NCBI GenBank assembly: GCA_905221605.1
Contig: CAJNDS010002683.1
Span: 62,001-126,000, forward strand
DNA: 64,000 nt
Reading direction: 5' to 3'
DNA from: Symbiodinium natans
Lineage: Eukaryota; Sar; Dinophyceae; Suessiales; Symbiodiniaceae
Made by a program: the position numbers and the translations under genes
Notes under the pieces: generated by a model
Told to the model about the DNA's origin: nothing
The model's input: only the letters and a program-made list of their open reading frames with translations
Databases searched by the model: none
Shown: positions 11,454 to 23,410 of the stretch, in pieces
Layout of the letters: the number at the start of each line of letters is the position of its first letter
How positions within the stretch are numbered: position 1 is the first letter of the stretch

Positions 11454-14400
11454 CAGATCCATGGCATGTGCTACCGAAGCACCAATGATGGAGTTCCCTT
11501 TCACGATGAGGCCCTGCCTGCTTCACAGGAGCCAGGGGGGCAATTTCAAAATGAGGGTTTGGATTCCACAACGCAGAAGCCGAAAGGGCCGATTGGTTTG
11601 AAGGCCAGCGTTCATCCTTGCAGCCCCACTCCCCAAACCCTCAACCCCAAACCCTGAATCCCACCAAGTATCTCAAGCCCTACGCAAGCCTCCCTCCTTG
11701 CAAAGGGAGCCTGAGGAGCGCCAGCAGCGTCTTTGCCCGATCCACCAGCTTGAAGAATGCTTCCATGGGGTCGGGTCCTGGAAGGGCTTGGAGTAAACGA
11801 GCTCAGGGTTTGGGGTTCTGGGTTTAGGGTTTAGGGTGTTGCGAAGGGGGGGGGGGGGGGGGGATTCCCCGAAACCCCCCAAAAAGCCCAGCTGTGGCTT
11901 CGACTCTAGGCACCCCGAAGGTTCTCTTGTGGCTTCGAGAGTTTCATGGCCCGGTTCCCCAGCGTTTAGGGTGTAGGGTTTAGGGCTGAGAAAAAACTCA
12001 GGGTTTCGGGGTTAATAGGGAATGCCTGTCTAAAGCGCTGCGGGCCGAAATTCTAAATCCTGAAAGCTCCGATGGGTTCAGCGTCTAGGGTTCAGGGTTC
12101 AGTTTTGAAGGGTTCAAGGATTCGGGGGGTTTTGGGTGTAAGGCCCCTCAACCCAGAAACACTTAAAGACAGAACTGAGGCATCGTCCTGCGGCGTCGAT
12201 GTGCCCCCCTGCAATCAGGTCTCAAAATGTTGGTTACAATCTTCGGGGCGCGCACCAGAAAAGAGGGCCCTACTAAAACGTGTACCCCTGTCAGGAGATT
12301 TGCAAAGCCCAACTTCGAAGCACGCGAGCAGCTGTGGCTATAATTGGGATAACAGGCATTTCTAACAATTTAAAAAACCCTGAGCCCTCAACCCCAAACC
12401 CCAGGAAAGGGGTGTGGCAAAGGTTGCGTCAACACTAAAACCCTGCACCCGTGAACCTCCCAGCCCTCGACCTCCCAACAACCCTAAGCCACCTTCTGAG
12501 GTCAAGAAACCGGACCATACTTTAGAAAGCTGAGCCCTAGAACCCCGGAACGCCCCGAAACCCTGAACTGAACCCCAGAACCCCTACGTCCAAACCCCCC
12601 AACCCCAAACTGCGCCGAAACTGCGATTTTTAGGGATTCAGGGATGCAGGCTCTCAGGGTTCTTTAGGGGGTTTATGAGGATCTTTATATAGGGGGTGTA
12701 GGGGTATTAGGGTTTAGGTGTCAGCCTTCGGCCACGAGGATTGGCGCAATCCTCGGCTCGAGGCTTGAGGCAGCTTATGGGCTTCAGGTCTTGGGAGCTT
12801 AAGTTCAAAAAACCACGACAAGGGCTTTAGCGGCTGAGAGGCTTAGAAGACTTCAGGGGCTTGGCTTCTCTCATTCTCTCCCTCTCGCCCTATCCCCCTC
12901 CATTCGCCCTTATACACCTCCAATTCCCAGACTTCCCCCCCTCCCCCGCCCCAAGAAAAAACTAAAAAAACAAAAAAGAACATAGGCCGGGCCAGGCTCC
13001 CATAGCCAAGGCACTTGTACAGAGTGTCGGCGAAAAGCCGGCAGACGAAGAAGAGGGGCGGCTCATCACCTGCAGCGGCCCTGGGGGCCCCGAGGGGGTC
13101 CTCACTTCTGCTGTTGGGAAGGCATAGGGTTCATAGGGTGTGGGGCTGCTGAGGATTCACCTCCTTAAGTCAGGGTTTGTGAGTCAGATGAAGAACTTCT
13201 TTGGCCAGTTGTGAGACACAGGGACCCGGGTGTAAGGAGACTGGCTTGCTTGGAATGTCGTGTCCTACACCTAAGTGATTTGAAAGACACCAACACAAGA
13301 GCAGACGCTTTCAAAGAAAGCTGGTGAGGCAAAGAAACACGCCGTGAACTCTTGAAACCTCGCAGGTGGTCTGCAAAGAGGAATGCCAGGAGGCTCAGGG
13401 TTCAGAATGCATGGGGCCCACATAGGGTTTTTGTGTTCAGAGATTTGGGCCCGTTACGAAGAGAAACACGGAAATCAATATTCATTCCCGGAAGCCAAAA
13501 AGATTAACCCTGCAAGAACCCCACAAACCCGAAGTCAACCCCAGGCACACCTGCCACTGCACGGACTCCCTCTACCCCAAACCCTACCTCCTAAACTTAA
13601 AAAACCCTCGACCCTAACCCTACCACTGAAACCGTCAACCGTAAACCTTCTTTGGTCAATTCTGATCTGCTTTCCACGGCGTCGGGGCCTGGGCTTCTCA
13701 GCCCTAAAGGCCATTCTTGGCATCCCCGCCTGGCGAAGTCCGGCAGGAGCAGCGCCCGCCCTTCAGAACTGAGATGGCCGTCTCTGAAGCCGGGCTCCAG
13801 ATGCTGAACACCTCATCGGGTTTCGAGGGGGCTGAGGGGGTTTTGACGGGGTTTGGTTGAGGGGGTTTGGGGGGTGTAGGAGGGGCATACACTAGCAGGG
13901 GGGTTTGGGCGGTTTAGGGGTTTAGGGGAAGGGGGGCGGGGGGGTTAGGGGGTTATTTCTTGTTCTCAGGACAGAGGAAGGCAAACTGATGGCACAGGCG
14001 GAAACCGGCAAAGGGCAAGAGAAACCCTCAAGCCCTACAAGCACCCTACAAGCCTTAAACTGCACCGAAACCGTGAACCCTAAAACCCAAACACGCTCAA
14101 ACCCTAACTAAACCCCTAAACCCTAAACCCAAAACCCTAAACCCTCTAAGCTTCGAAGCATCCAGGGCTTCTGGCCACCAGGTGCTCCGAGAGCTCCAAT
14201 AACGGGCTGGTCCTGTTCTCCGTGGCCTTGGCACACTTTGGGTTTTTTGGGAGGGTTTAGGGGCTAAGTTTTGGGTTTAGGGGTTTTGGGGTTTGGCGTT
14301 TAGGGGTTTGGGGGGGCTGGTAGGGGAGGCTGTTGTTGTGGTTATTGTTTGGCTTCGGCTTTGAGTTTGGCGCTCCTGAAAGTATGTAAAAGGGGAACCC

Positions 14401-15475
14401 GTCATTTAGGGTGAAGTCTTTATCTAGCCTCAAGGGGTCCATAAGAGAGCCTTGCTCCCGCCGAGGGTGGCGCAGGTCCAGGCGGTGGCATCATATCGGC
14501 TTTAATGAAAAGGGTTCGCTTCCCCAACCGGAGTATAGCCCCAAACCCTGGAACCCCGATAGCCCGATAGGACCTACAAACCCTGGACCCTGCACCTCCC
14601 GATAATGGGGCCTTCTAAGACCACTTGAAAGGGGTGCGGAGCTTCCTGAAGCTGCCTGCCAGGGCACGACGGCGATGAAGTCCTCACATGGAAGGGCTTT
14701 TTCTTGTGCGTCAGAACAAAACCACGGGGTCGTCTCTTCCCCTACACATGCCGCTTGATTGCGCACCGTACAAAATACGGTTGCAGTCCGCTTGCTTCTA
14801 TTCCGCATAAGAATCCCGAAAGAGCGCAGCTGCGTCCTTTCTTGCGAAGCACAGTGAATTGTACAGCTTATGATTCTTGTAGAGTGCGGCTGCGGAGCTA
14901 CAGGATATCGCAAGATTAGCAAGAGTCCGGCCGTTCGAAAAAAGGGAACTGGTTTGTGGGCCGGGCGGGGTGGCGCGGGGGAGGTTGTGCCTCATAGTCT
15001 CTCTGCAGCACCCACAGTGGCGCCTGCGTGAGCAGGGGTTTTGGGTCGGGGGCTTGATATTCCACTGGCAGTTTTAGGGTTCCAAGTTTGTTGTAAGGTT
15101 GCAAGTAGGAATAAGGCGAGTATGGTCTTGGGGGCTAGGATGCAGGGTTTGGGGCTACTGTTGAATGGGCGTTCAAGAGTTGCCGCGCTCCGATGCAAAG
15201 CCTGAAAGCCCGCACTCTCTCCAACATCCGAAGGGCCCCGAGACCTGGGATCCTCAAAACATGGTCGTAGGGCTTACTAGGGGTATGGTTTAGGGTTTAG
15301 GGTTTGGGGTTTAGGGTTTAGGGTTTAAGGTTTAGGCTTTAGGGTTTAGGGGTCTAGGGCTTAGGGTGCGCATCCCCAAAAGAAACCAGAGCCATGCCGT
15401 GGCTGCCCAAATGCCTCGCCCCAGACACGAAGCGCCAGGCAAGCCCAGAGGGCGCGCGCCATGGGCCCATGACGG
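11454..15475 (-). CDS. Candidate multi-exon gene, unrecognised
   Basis: Exon-like islands on the minus strand, in gene order: about 15475-15365 (GPWRAPSGLAWRFVSGARH), about 14690-14650 (EDFIAVVPWQ, then a GC donor), 14226 to about 14157 (ENRTSPLLELSEHLVARS), 13811-13761 (VFSIWSPASETAISVLK), 13069-12993 (DEPPLFFVCRLFADTLYK), 11777-11711 (MEAFFKLVDRAKTLLALL) and 11513-11454 (GLIVKGNSIIGASVAHAMDL, acceptor CAG|GG, donor CTG|GT). Most begin after AG|G and several end at GC. The spaces are filled with TTTAGGG-like repeats. The phases of the last two do not join directly, so an exon is missing or more than one gene is present. No family is recognised. The frames are individually convincing; their grouping is inference. 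Confidence 0.4.
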
Positions 15476-16928
15476 CCGGGCCAGGGTTGAGTAAAGTCAG
15501 GGTTTTAGGGTTGTGAGGACATTGTTTAGGTGTTTGTCACGTTTGAGGGGTTTGAGGGTTGAGGCTGTAGGCCTTGTGGCGCTTCGTTTCTTTATTCGGG
15601 GAGTTTAGGGCGAAACCGCAGCCTGGTCTGATAGGGCTTAGGGTTTATGAGGGGCAGCCTAGGACGAACCTACAAAGGAGCTGTTGTTGTCAGGTACAGC
15701 GTGAAATCGCGTGAAAGGTACAGGCGAAGGGTGCCGTAGCGGTTAAGGTCGCCCCCTGAGAATCACCCATACAGAGCTCTCGCTCTAAGGGGGTTGGGGG
15801 GACCCTGAGCCCTAAGGGGTTGAATCCTAAACCCTTTGGGGTTGCAAATTGGGTGCCTTGCTTATCTTTGCTTCTTTGGTGATCGCAGCGTGCTGAAGAA
15901 CAAGCTGGCTGCAGCTTCGGGTCTCAGAGCACGAGGCTTGGGGGGGTTCAGGGTTTTTAGGGCTTGGAGGTTTTAAGTTTGGTAGGCATCAGAGTACTTG
16001 CCAGCCACAAGATAGCCATGAGCATCTATTCACCTCCAAGCAACAGCGCTTTTGGGGATCGTAGGGCTTGAGGCTTGGGCTTTAGCCGCCCAAATCATGG
16101 ATAATTTCAGGGCCCTTAAGTAAGGTACCTAAGGGAACATGCATATCAGAACTGCCCATGTCCTGTTTGGAACTCAGAGACTTGGAGCTGCGTGGGTAGT
16201 TAATGGGGTTATGAGGATAGAATTGCCCCTTGAAAAAACACCCGTCCCCCACCTGCCCACACCCACGTGTTCTCTTCCCGCGAGATGGTCACGGCACGAG
16301 CTCGAAACAAAACTTCAAAACTTCGGAGCCCTCGGTTGCAGCTGTCAGCAACTGAGGGATTGGGTATTCGACTGTGGGGTTTTGCAGGTTGCAGAGGGGC
16401 TCTCAGGGTTTCAGACTACCATAAGGGTTCTTCAATGAAAAGACTGCAGGGCTCTGAGGGACTGCGGGTGCCAAAAGGGGGGCCTAAGCTAGAGAGAGAC
16501 AGAGCTCCGGAGTGGCCACAGCAAGCATTCATTTCTGCTCTGAATCAGGATTCGGGCTTACAGATGTCTTAGGCCTATGGTTGCAGAAGGAAGGCCTGAA
16601 GTTTAATTAAACCCGCAGCCCTAAACTGCATGTAGGGCCTATCGGTGCTAGGAGTGACAAGTGGGTCTCAAATAGAACCACGGTAAATATTAGAAACTAA
16701 AGCGAAGGCTTTCATCACACTTGCAGCAGTAACCATGAACCTTTCGAATTTCGCGCACCATTTGCAAGCTGCGAGGGCGCACTCCGGACAGTCTCTGCGG
16801 GGAGTTGAGGAATCCATCCGCACGATGTGGCTTGCGTCAAGAAGTAGCTTGACAACGATCTTATTAGGAACGCATGCTCGAAGGTGACGTAAAAAAATGC
16901 TTCCAATGCCACCGTGTTTCACTGACTC

Positions 16929-17799
16929 TTCATAGGATGTTGTGCCCTCCCCCCTTGTGCCCCCCCCCCCCCCTGAACATATAGGGCCTGCTGCAAGTGC
17001 TTCTCCAATGTAAGCCCCTATTAGTGCCTTATTAAGGGCTTAGTTCAGCCTTATTCGGTTTCCCGCCTTTGCAAGAAAATAAGGCTTGATTAGTGCATTA
17101 ATAAGGCCCTATTCTTTGGGTTTGATGCGATGTGCTTATTTCGGCCTTATTTTCGGCGCGAGTGGTGTAGCAGTGGAACCCTTACCCAGATGTTGTAAGC
17201 TGTAGCATATGTTTTCTATCAGAGGATGAATATAAGTTACGCGTTCTGTCAGAGGGAGTAGGACAAGAACTTCTCCCTTGAAACATCGCTGGAATTCTCT
17301 GCGCTAGATCTGCTTGCAATGGCCAGCTTAGATGTAACGTACCTAGCCTTGTGTCCGGACGGAATAAGCCCGGAATAAGCCTGGAATAGGCTATTCCGGC
17401 CTTATTCCGGGCTTAATCCGGGCTTATTCCGGGCGTATTCCGGGCTTAATCTGGGCTTATTCCGGGCGTATCCCAGACCTGTTCCGGGCTTGTTTAGGAT
17501 TGAGGGTCAAGGGGATGGGTTGTTTAAATGGGGTTAATGGTTTAGGGAAAGCTTGGAGCAGAGGTTTCGGTCTCGTCGGTTGTGAGGAGGTGGAAATACA
17601 AGTCGCGCGCACAGATTGCCGCCAAATCCTGTTTGGCCAACGCCCTGCGCCCTCAATCTCACTGCCCCAGACATTCTTATTCCTGCCTTATTTCGTCCTA
17701 GATGTCCCAAAACCACTGAAACCGAAGTAAGCCTCACATGGCTTATATACTTAGGGGGGGGGGGGGGCACAAGGGGGGGGGGGCACAGCATTCTATGAA
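16929..17799. mobile_element. 870-bp element with long terminal inverted repeats
   Basis: The left end (16929-16984) reads ttcataggatgttgtgccc, a C-run, cttgtgc, a second C-run and then catatag. The right end (17743-17799) is its inverse: tatatac, G-run, gcacaag, G-run, gcacagcattctatgaa. The arms are about 56 bp with few mismatches outside the homopolymers. The interior carries a palindromic tandem array of ggcttattccgggc-type words (17352-17500) and no convincing protein. This is compatible with a non-autonomous DNA element. No clear target duplication was seen. Confidence 0.7.
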
Positions 17800-18093
17800 C
17801 TCTGTAAGCTGAAGCAGTTCACGCAGGCTAAATTGCCTAGACGTTCCCTTGTTGTCTCCCTTGCGGTTGCAGCTGCAAGGACTTGGACTTTGGGACGCAT
17901 ATGATTTTTACTTACAAGCTAGTAGCAGACCTTGCTTCTTGGCCGGAAGCCTCTTGCGCGGAGTGCGTGCTGTGACACAATGAAATGGCAAACGGATTGC
18001 GATGCTCACCGCCTGGTTCCTGTCTTTTTTCTGTTGCCATCTCTGTGCTTTTTATGTTGTTCTATCCTCTTCTTCTGCTTCTTCTTCTACTTT

Positions 18094-18124
<31 letters not shown>

Positions 18125-19290
18125 CCTCTTGCTCTTTGCTACATTTTCTGCGCACGTTTGCGAGATTGGATTGCCATGGGACTCACGCAGGGCAGGCTGT
18201 CGGGGGAGAGCATCTTGATGGACGTGGAGCACATGAAACGTTACACCGACACACCTGAAGGCCAACCGGCGAACACAAAACCCGCAAACTGACACAGTCT
18301 AGAGAGGACATTCAACTACTTATGACGCAAGAGGCGTACCACTCCGACCGCCACCATCACAAGTGGATTCGCTAATCGAGTACCTGCTTTCCACCGCCCC
18401 CGACTTGATGAAAGATGACGAGTACCACCATCGGCCCTGGTGTCTGGCGCTACCAAGCACACGGAAAATACTACAACCGGTACCAACAACGTCAACACTC
18501 GCAGCACAGCACCAACCTGGTTGGAATACAACTCCAACGTAGGAAAGACGACGAACGCAACCTCGAAGAAGATTTTGAACAAAATATGACCGAGAAAAGA
18601 GGTGGCAGACGAATGAGAAAGAAAAAATCCTAACACGGGATGAAACGACGACACAGACTAGCGGGCTGGAGTCGGTGACGAGCACCCAGTGGTCTCCTGC
18701 GAGCAGGACCACAGCCCCGAAGGGGACTACCAGGCACCGCACCATACGGTGGTCTGGTCTCCCGACGAGCGGGACCATTCCACCTCAACAAACCATTACC
18801 TTTAAGGACGCTGCGGGCATGCCTTTTCGTGCGCCATACGAGGTACTAAACTCGCGTTTACAAAACTCACACGTGAGGTTAGCTTTTTCGGACCCACGAC
18901 AAAACGACTCATGTGTTTCTCTAGCCCCCTTTGTTTGAAAAGACTTGACATTTGGAGCAAGTGCGATTGATCTGAGCGCTTCCTTTACACGTTTGCATGC
19001 GTTCTTCTTTAGAGCCGGCGGTGAAGTGTGCTCTGCAAAGGGGGCAGTGCCAGGACGGGCGCTCGTTCGAAACCTACTCTGGTCGATGTGGGCATTCTAA
19101 ACGGTGTAATCAAATGGTGGCACCCGTGGCGTAAAGCACAAAAATGTATTCACAGAACGGACACGTCCTAGTAAGTTCGTCCGTGCCCCTGCATATCCCT
19201 TCGTGCGTGTTTCGATATTCCCTGGCCTGTGAGGTTGCTTGCGCTTGCCTGTAGCAAATTGCCACGCGAACTGTTTTCCACAATTATGCC
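17800..19290. other. No firm gene; (TC)n tract and Thr/Asn-rich frame
   Basis: Largely free of telomere-like heptamers, unlike its neighbours. Holds a (TC)n tract (18094-18120). Near 18430-18580 a plus frame with words such as GATKHTENTTTGTNN runs about 50 codons before stops. This may be the body of the degraded retroelement that includes the RNase H at 19300-19690, but no reverse transcriptase motif was found. Confidence 0.4.
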
Positions 19291-19299
19291 GACACGGAA

Positions 19300-19690
19300 T
19301 AAAGGCCGGGGGCGCCCCTGGGACTTTACAGTGTGCTTCGTGACCTGCCAAAGAGCGGAGCGTTACAGGACGTCAAGGCCCGGCACGCGTATTCCGAATC
19401 ATACAACAAGGTGGCCGGTGCATCCGCGGTTCCGGGGCCTCCTCTAGAAACCAAAGAAGCGCCTCCGTCATGGCCGATACTCCCCCAACATTATTAGTAG
19501 CTCTTTCTGCCCCCAAGTATCGCTTGTCCCATTGCTGCAACGGGACCGGCTCGTATAGTTCGCATTCCGGCGTTGCGCTATCAGAGTTTTGTTCCCGGAT
19601 TGCAATTCCCCACCCTGCGTGGGGAGCATTCTCGCGCGGCCCAGAACCATCAACAAACAACAACCACCACGTCGGACTTAAAAACCGGTA
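19300..19690 (-). pseudogene. Inactive RNase H domain, retroelement type
   Basis: The minus frame from about 19685 has the RNase H start LFVDGSGPRENAPHAGWG, where the first catalytic Asp lies in VDGS. It continues through YLGAERATNNVG to VSAMTEALLWFLEEAP. In the family, the position after NNVG is normally the catalytic Glu (NNxxE); here it is Gly (NNVGG). After LLWFLEEAP the frame is lost: the next conserved part, LLYDSEYACRAL with the third catalytic Asp, continues in another frame. A missing Glu plus a frameshift indicates a dead copy. The domain type occurs in non-LTR retroelements and bacterial-like RNase HI. No reverse transcriptase was found beside it. Confidence 0.75.
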
Positions 19691-19699
19691 AGCTTAACT

Positions 19700-20540
19700 G
19701 ACGGGAGTTGGCAAGCAGCTCTTCCGACACCACATCGTCCAAAGCACACTTAGACTTAGACGAATGCCTAAATATCAAATGAGCTCAGTCTGGTCAAGCA
19801 GCACATTGAGGATGTCTGCTACCACACAGGCCAAAGATCACATGACAGAACGGATGATGCACCGACGAAAGTATATTTGCCAGGATGTTCAGGCGGCCTT
19901 GGACACACGAAGAAACACACAGAGAGTCACAATGAAAGACTCATGGCTTTTAAGTACTCGCAGTGGTTGGTGTCGCTAGGCGGGTGGGGGAGTGGGGGCC
20001 GCACACATGTGAGAGCCGCGACGTGGCCACGGGTGCGTGTGTGGCTTTTTGTAACAAGGTTCAGAAGCCTTCGCGGTCTTTTGGATGGCGCCAAGGACGC
20101 TTCGACACTGACAGAGACAGTAAACGAGTGTACTGGGCTAAGCGCCGACGGATGATAACAGCGCACCTCTCTTTGTCTCGCTGTCTCTCTGTCTCCCTCT
20201 GGTGTCTCTGTGTCTGGGGTCAGCCAACGCAGAGCGCTCAAACCAGAACTTAAGAGGGAGTCGGGTGCAAGGGATGGAAGTCCTTTTTCAAGGCTTACTG
20301 CGTCCTTCCGAACCTCAGATCCCTATAAGTCCTAACCCCACTATTGGCGCCACCACTGTCGAAGTTTAGGGGTTTAGGGCATCCCAATCAGGAAGCCTCC
20401 GTCTTTAGGCATGTGCTGCAGCCTCGTGCAGCCTATGGCCATCGTCGGTGTGCATACTGAGTGAGGGTTTAGGGTTTCGGGTTCGGGATTTCGCGTTCCA
20501 GGACGAAGACCCCCGGCTTAGGGTGAGGGGGCTTGCTGCA
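19700..20540. other. No gene recognised
   Basis: Mixed sequence without telomere-like repeats up to about 20330, then short TTTAGGG-like words. Plus and minus frames of 70-100 codons overlap and none has a clear codon-bias advantage. Confidence 0.4.
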
Positions 20541-20554
20541 GCTGTAGTGGGGTG

Positions 20555-21994
20555 CAATCGACGTGGCCAGTGCAAGAAGCCGCGCAGCAGCCCGCAAAAC
20601 TCTGCTCACAGTCCCTTACTTTCCGACGGAGTACCTGGAGCGATGGTGGCTTTTCCAAAGCCCCAAATTTTCCCGGCCCTCAGGGGCCCGAAGCCCTAAA
20701 TGCTTCACTGAGAATTCAGCTCCTTGGTGTTGATATGCTTCTTGTTCCTCATACTCAAGACATAACTTGCTAATCCAACCCCTCAACCCTGAGCCTTCCC
20801 CTAAGCTCAGTATCTCTGAGGCATCGCACGATCTTCCGCCAGGGTTGTGGATGGGCTGTGTTGTTGGCGACGTCACGGCCCACTCGTACCACACCTGCGG
20901 GTTTACAGGGCTTGGGGCGCCTGCTCTGGAGCGCCCGGGAGCCCTAAGAGCAACAAAAACACCGATATTTTCGGACACTTTTACAAAACCTAATGACCCT
21001 CAACCCCCGAATGCCCCCCCCCCCCCCCCAAACTGTTACAAACCCACAAGCCCCTCAGTCCCAGGACTCATGGTTGCAGGGCATCTTTCGCGGCGCATGC
21101 CAGAAAATCGGTTCCGCTTTGGGATGCTCGGAAGGCCGGGCGGGAAGTGGCCTAGGCCTGAGGGCACTAGGGCCCTAGGGTTTAGGGCCTTAGGGGTTTG
21201 GATCAAGGAGCCCGACTGGGCATCCTTGACCACACAGATTAGCCAATCAGAAGCACACCTAAACCAATCCCACGCACTTTCATCAACAAATCCTGAGCCG
21301 TCGCTACTTGAAGCTGTGCCAGCTGCCTTGCCGCCCGACCTCCATCAACGGGTCCTAACTACCCACACCTTTAGGGATGAGAGTTGAGGGGCCTTTGAAG
21401 CACTTGCGCGAGTCTCGCTGATTGCGAACATTCTGCTTCTAGCGAGCCGCGAGCTTTCACCCCAAGGCCCGAACCCCAAACCCCTTAAAAGTTGAATCTT
21501 AAACAGGCTCACATGCCCTGGAAGCCATCTGCGCAGTAGTCCTGCAGGCGCCAGGCTCGGGGTCGCTTTGAGCTGATCTGTTTCGCTGTTCAATCGAGGG
21601 CTTACAGGAGAGTATACGGATTCTGGACGGGCTTGCTATGGCTTGCTGCATGCTGTTGCTTGCAGCGCTGTAGATGAGCCCTGTCCATGTAGCCGAGCTC
21701 AAACTTGTCGCCAGTGTTCTCAGACTGCTTCTGCCTCAGAACCAAGAACCATCGGAATCCCTCGCGCTACGGGTGTTTGGAGTTTGGGGCCTTATCTACC
21801 TCAGCTTTTCCACTCTCGCGCAAGCAAAAACAACGAAACAGTTTTGGGGTTTAGGGTTCGAGGGCTACGGGTTCAGGCAGTCAGGCATGCGCCAAACGGG
21901 TCGTGGACAGGAAAGGCGCGACGCACCGTTCGATGACATTAGGGTCACGTACACGTCTGGTTATTTTACGGTGGTCGTCCAGGACTACTCCTAA
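20555..21994 (+). CDS. Candidate multi-exon gene, unrecognised
   Basis: Plus-strand islands: about 20560-20670 (LLTVPYFPTEYLERWW), 21301-21369 (SLLEAVPAALPPDLHQRV), 21507-21547 (HALEAICAVVLQ, acceptor CAG|GC, GC donor after CTGCAG), about 21674-21775 (VAELKLVASVLRLLLPQ) and 21881-21994 (DAPFDDIRVTYTSGYFTVV, ending in TAA). The third island is exactly 2 + 39 nt between the two splice signals. On the minus strand, about 20912-20820 also reads as an exon (VWYEWAVTSPTTQPIHN, after CAG|G), so two genes may be interleaved. No family recognised. Confidence 0.35.
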
Positions 21995-22120
21995 CAATAA
22001 AGAACCCTCGGTCTACCCATTCTCCTCACGCGGCTGCAGGTTCCAGGCTGGAGGGTTGCTGGAACGAATGCGGGCGGGCGCAACAGATCGAGTGGAATTC
22101 TGAGCGTCTATGCCCCACAT

Positions 22121-22214
22121 GGGTATTTCCCAAAATAGGGGTACCCCTTTTATACCCCAAATAGAAAAGAGTCCCCTTAACGGGTTTTGGGGTGCCCCCT
22201 GTTTTCGGAAAACC
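22121..22214. mobile_element. Foldback element, family 2, copy 1
   Basis: A 94-bp element starting gggtatttcccaaaatagggg and ending ccccctgttttcggaaaacc; the ends are inverted repeats of about 20 bp. It is flanked on both sides by the 8-bp direct repeat CCCCACAT (22113-22120 and 22215-22222). A related copy is at 39410-39516. Confidence 0.8.
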
Positions 22215-22711
22215 CCCCACATAAGAGGGGGGGGACTTCCTTGGGCACAGGCAGGTCCGCCACGGTGATGTCGGACTTGGCATGGAACCTGGGGTCTGAT
22301 GTTGGGGTTAGGGTTTAGGGTTTAGAACTTAGGGTTAAATCTTGGGGGGCCCAGCAACCATGCTTTAATAAGGGTACCCTTTTGGGAACCCTAAACCCCA
22401 AGCCCTAAGCCCGAAGCCCTAAACCCTAATTAGGGTTTAGGCCCTGTAAACCCCCATAAACCCGAGAGCTTCCTTCTCCAACTCCAAACACCCAAAGCTT
22501 AGCCAACTCTGAGGCTCGGGCTCGCGGCAATGTTGGGAAAAGAAAGCCTGGAACTTCGCAGGCGTGGGTTTAGGGTTTAGGGTTCAGGGTTCAGGGTTGA
22601 AGGTTTAGGGTTTACAAGTTTAGGGTAGTTTAGGGTTAGGTCTCACGGAAGTTGTCTGGGTTTGTAGGGGTATTGGCATTGGTAGAATTGGGTTTGGTTA
22701 GGGTTTGGGTC

Positions 22712-22920
22712 CTTGAAACTTGACCGAGATGACCTTCTTCAGAATTGAGCAAGTGAAAAGCTTCATGGCCGAGTTTTGGCTTATACCCTTCTGGTCAAGA
22801 ACGATATCAGCACGTAAAACCAGCTCAGGGACATCCACCGCGATGCCGTCTGCAGCAGCCTTGCGCCATGTCCTGCCGTCAATTTCACCGCCAACACATG
22901 TTGATCATGAGGTGCGTGTC
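22712..22920 (-). CDS. Candidate exon, unrecognised
   Basis: A continuous minus frame of about 70 codons includes GEIDGRTWRKAAADG, DVPELVLRADIVLDQKG and SAMKLFTCSILKKVISVK, and is far more protein-like than the opposite strand. It ends at AAG|GA, a possible GA donor, at 22712. Upstream on the minus strand the frame reaches the foldback element at 22921-23022. Beyond the element a frame of the same phase continues (about 23100-23023, EYSDASTPNSLRTPQHH). No family recognised. Confidence 0.45.
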
Positions 22921-23022
22921 TTGGGATGTTCCCCCCTTTTCTAACAGTCCTTAATAGGGATTTTCATGCGGGGGTACTGTTCTCCCTATTAAGGATTGTT
23001 AGTATCAGGGCGAACATCCCAA
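22921..23022. mobile_element. Foldback element, family 1, copy 2
   Basis: 102 bp, TTGGGATGTTCCCCCC at one end and GGGCGAACATCCCAA at the other, with a strong inner palindrome (ctaacagtccttaataggga against tccctattaaggattgttag). Flanks TGCGTGTC (22913-22920) and TGCATGTC (23023-23030) are an 8-bp duplication with one mismatch. Confidence 0.85.
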
Positions 23023-23199
23023 TGCATGTCTATGGTGTTGGGGAGTGCGCAAGGAGTTTGGGGTCGATGCATCCGAGTACTCAGGGGTTCTGGCTGAGTG
23101 TAGAGGGGAACCTTAGTCTACTTGGGTTCTTCAGGGAATCTTTATAGACCCTTCTTCTGTGACCTTATGACCCCATGATGCCAATCTACCCGCAATGTA

Positions 23200-23410
23200 C
23201 ATGCTATCGTCCTAGTCCCTCCTCCGAATCCTAAATTTGTCTAAACTAGGGTCTTTGGTGCCCAAAGGCCGCAAAGTCCGAAACTCTATGAGCACCAGGG
23301 GGCCAGAGACCCTACAAACGCCGTAAAAAGAGGTCCGCTTGACTGCGTCGCCAGGGGCCAGAAGGGGCCGATGGCTTTTGGCTCGGCTGCGTCTCAGGGG
23401 CATCTTGTTG
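23200..23410 (-). CDS. Candidate exon, unrecognised
   Basis: A minus frame of 63 codons with protein-like composition (KRTSFYGVCRVSGPLVLIEF). Boundaries were not resolved. It could belong with the exon at 22712-22920. Confidence 0.25.

Noticed and set aside
15729-15815. tRNA-like stretch (GTAGCGGTTAAGGTCG...)
   Set aside because: The D-arm resembles tRNA-Ser/Leu but there is no GGTTCGAATCC-type T-arm and the acceptor ends do not pair.
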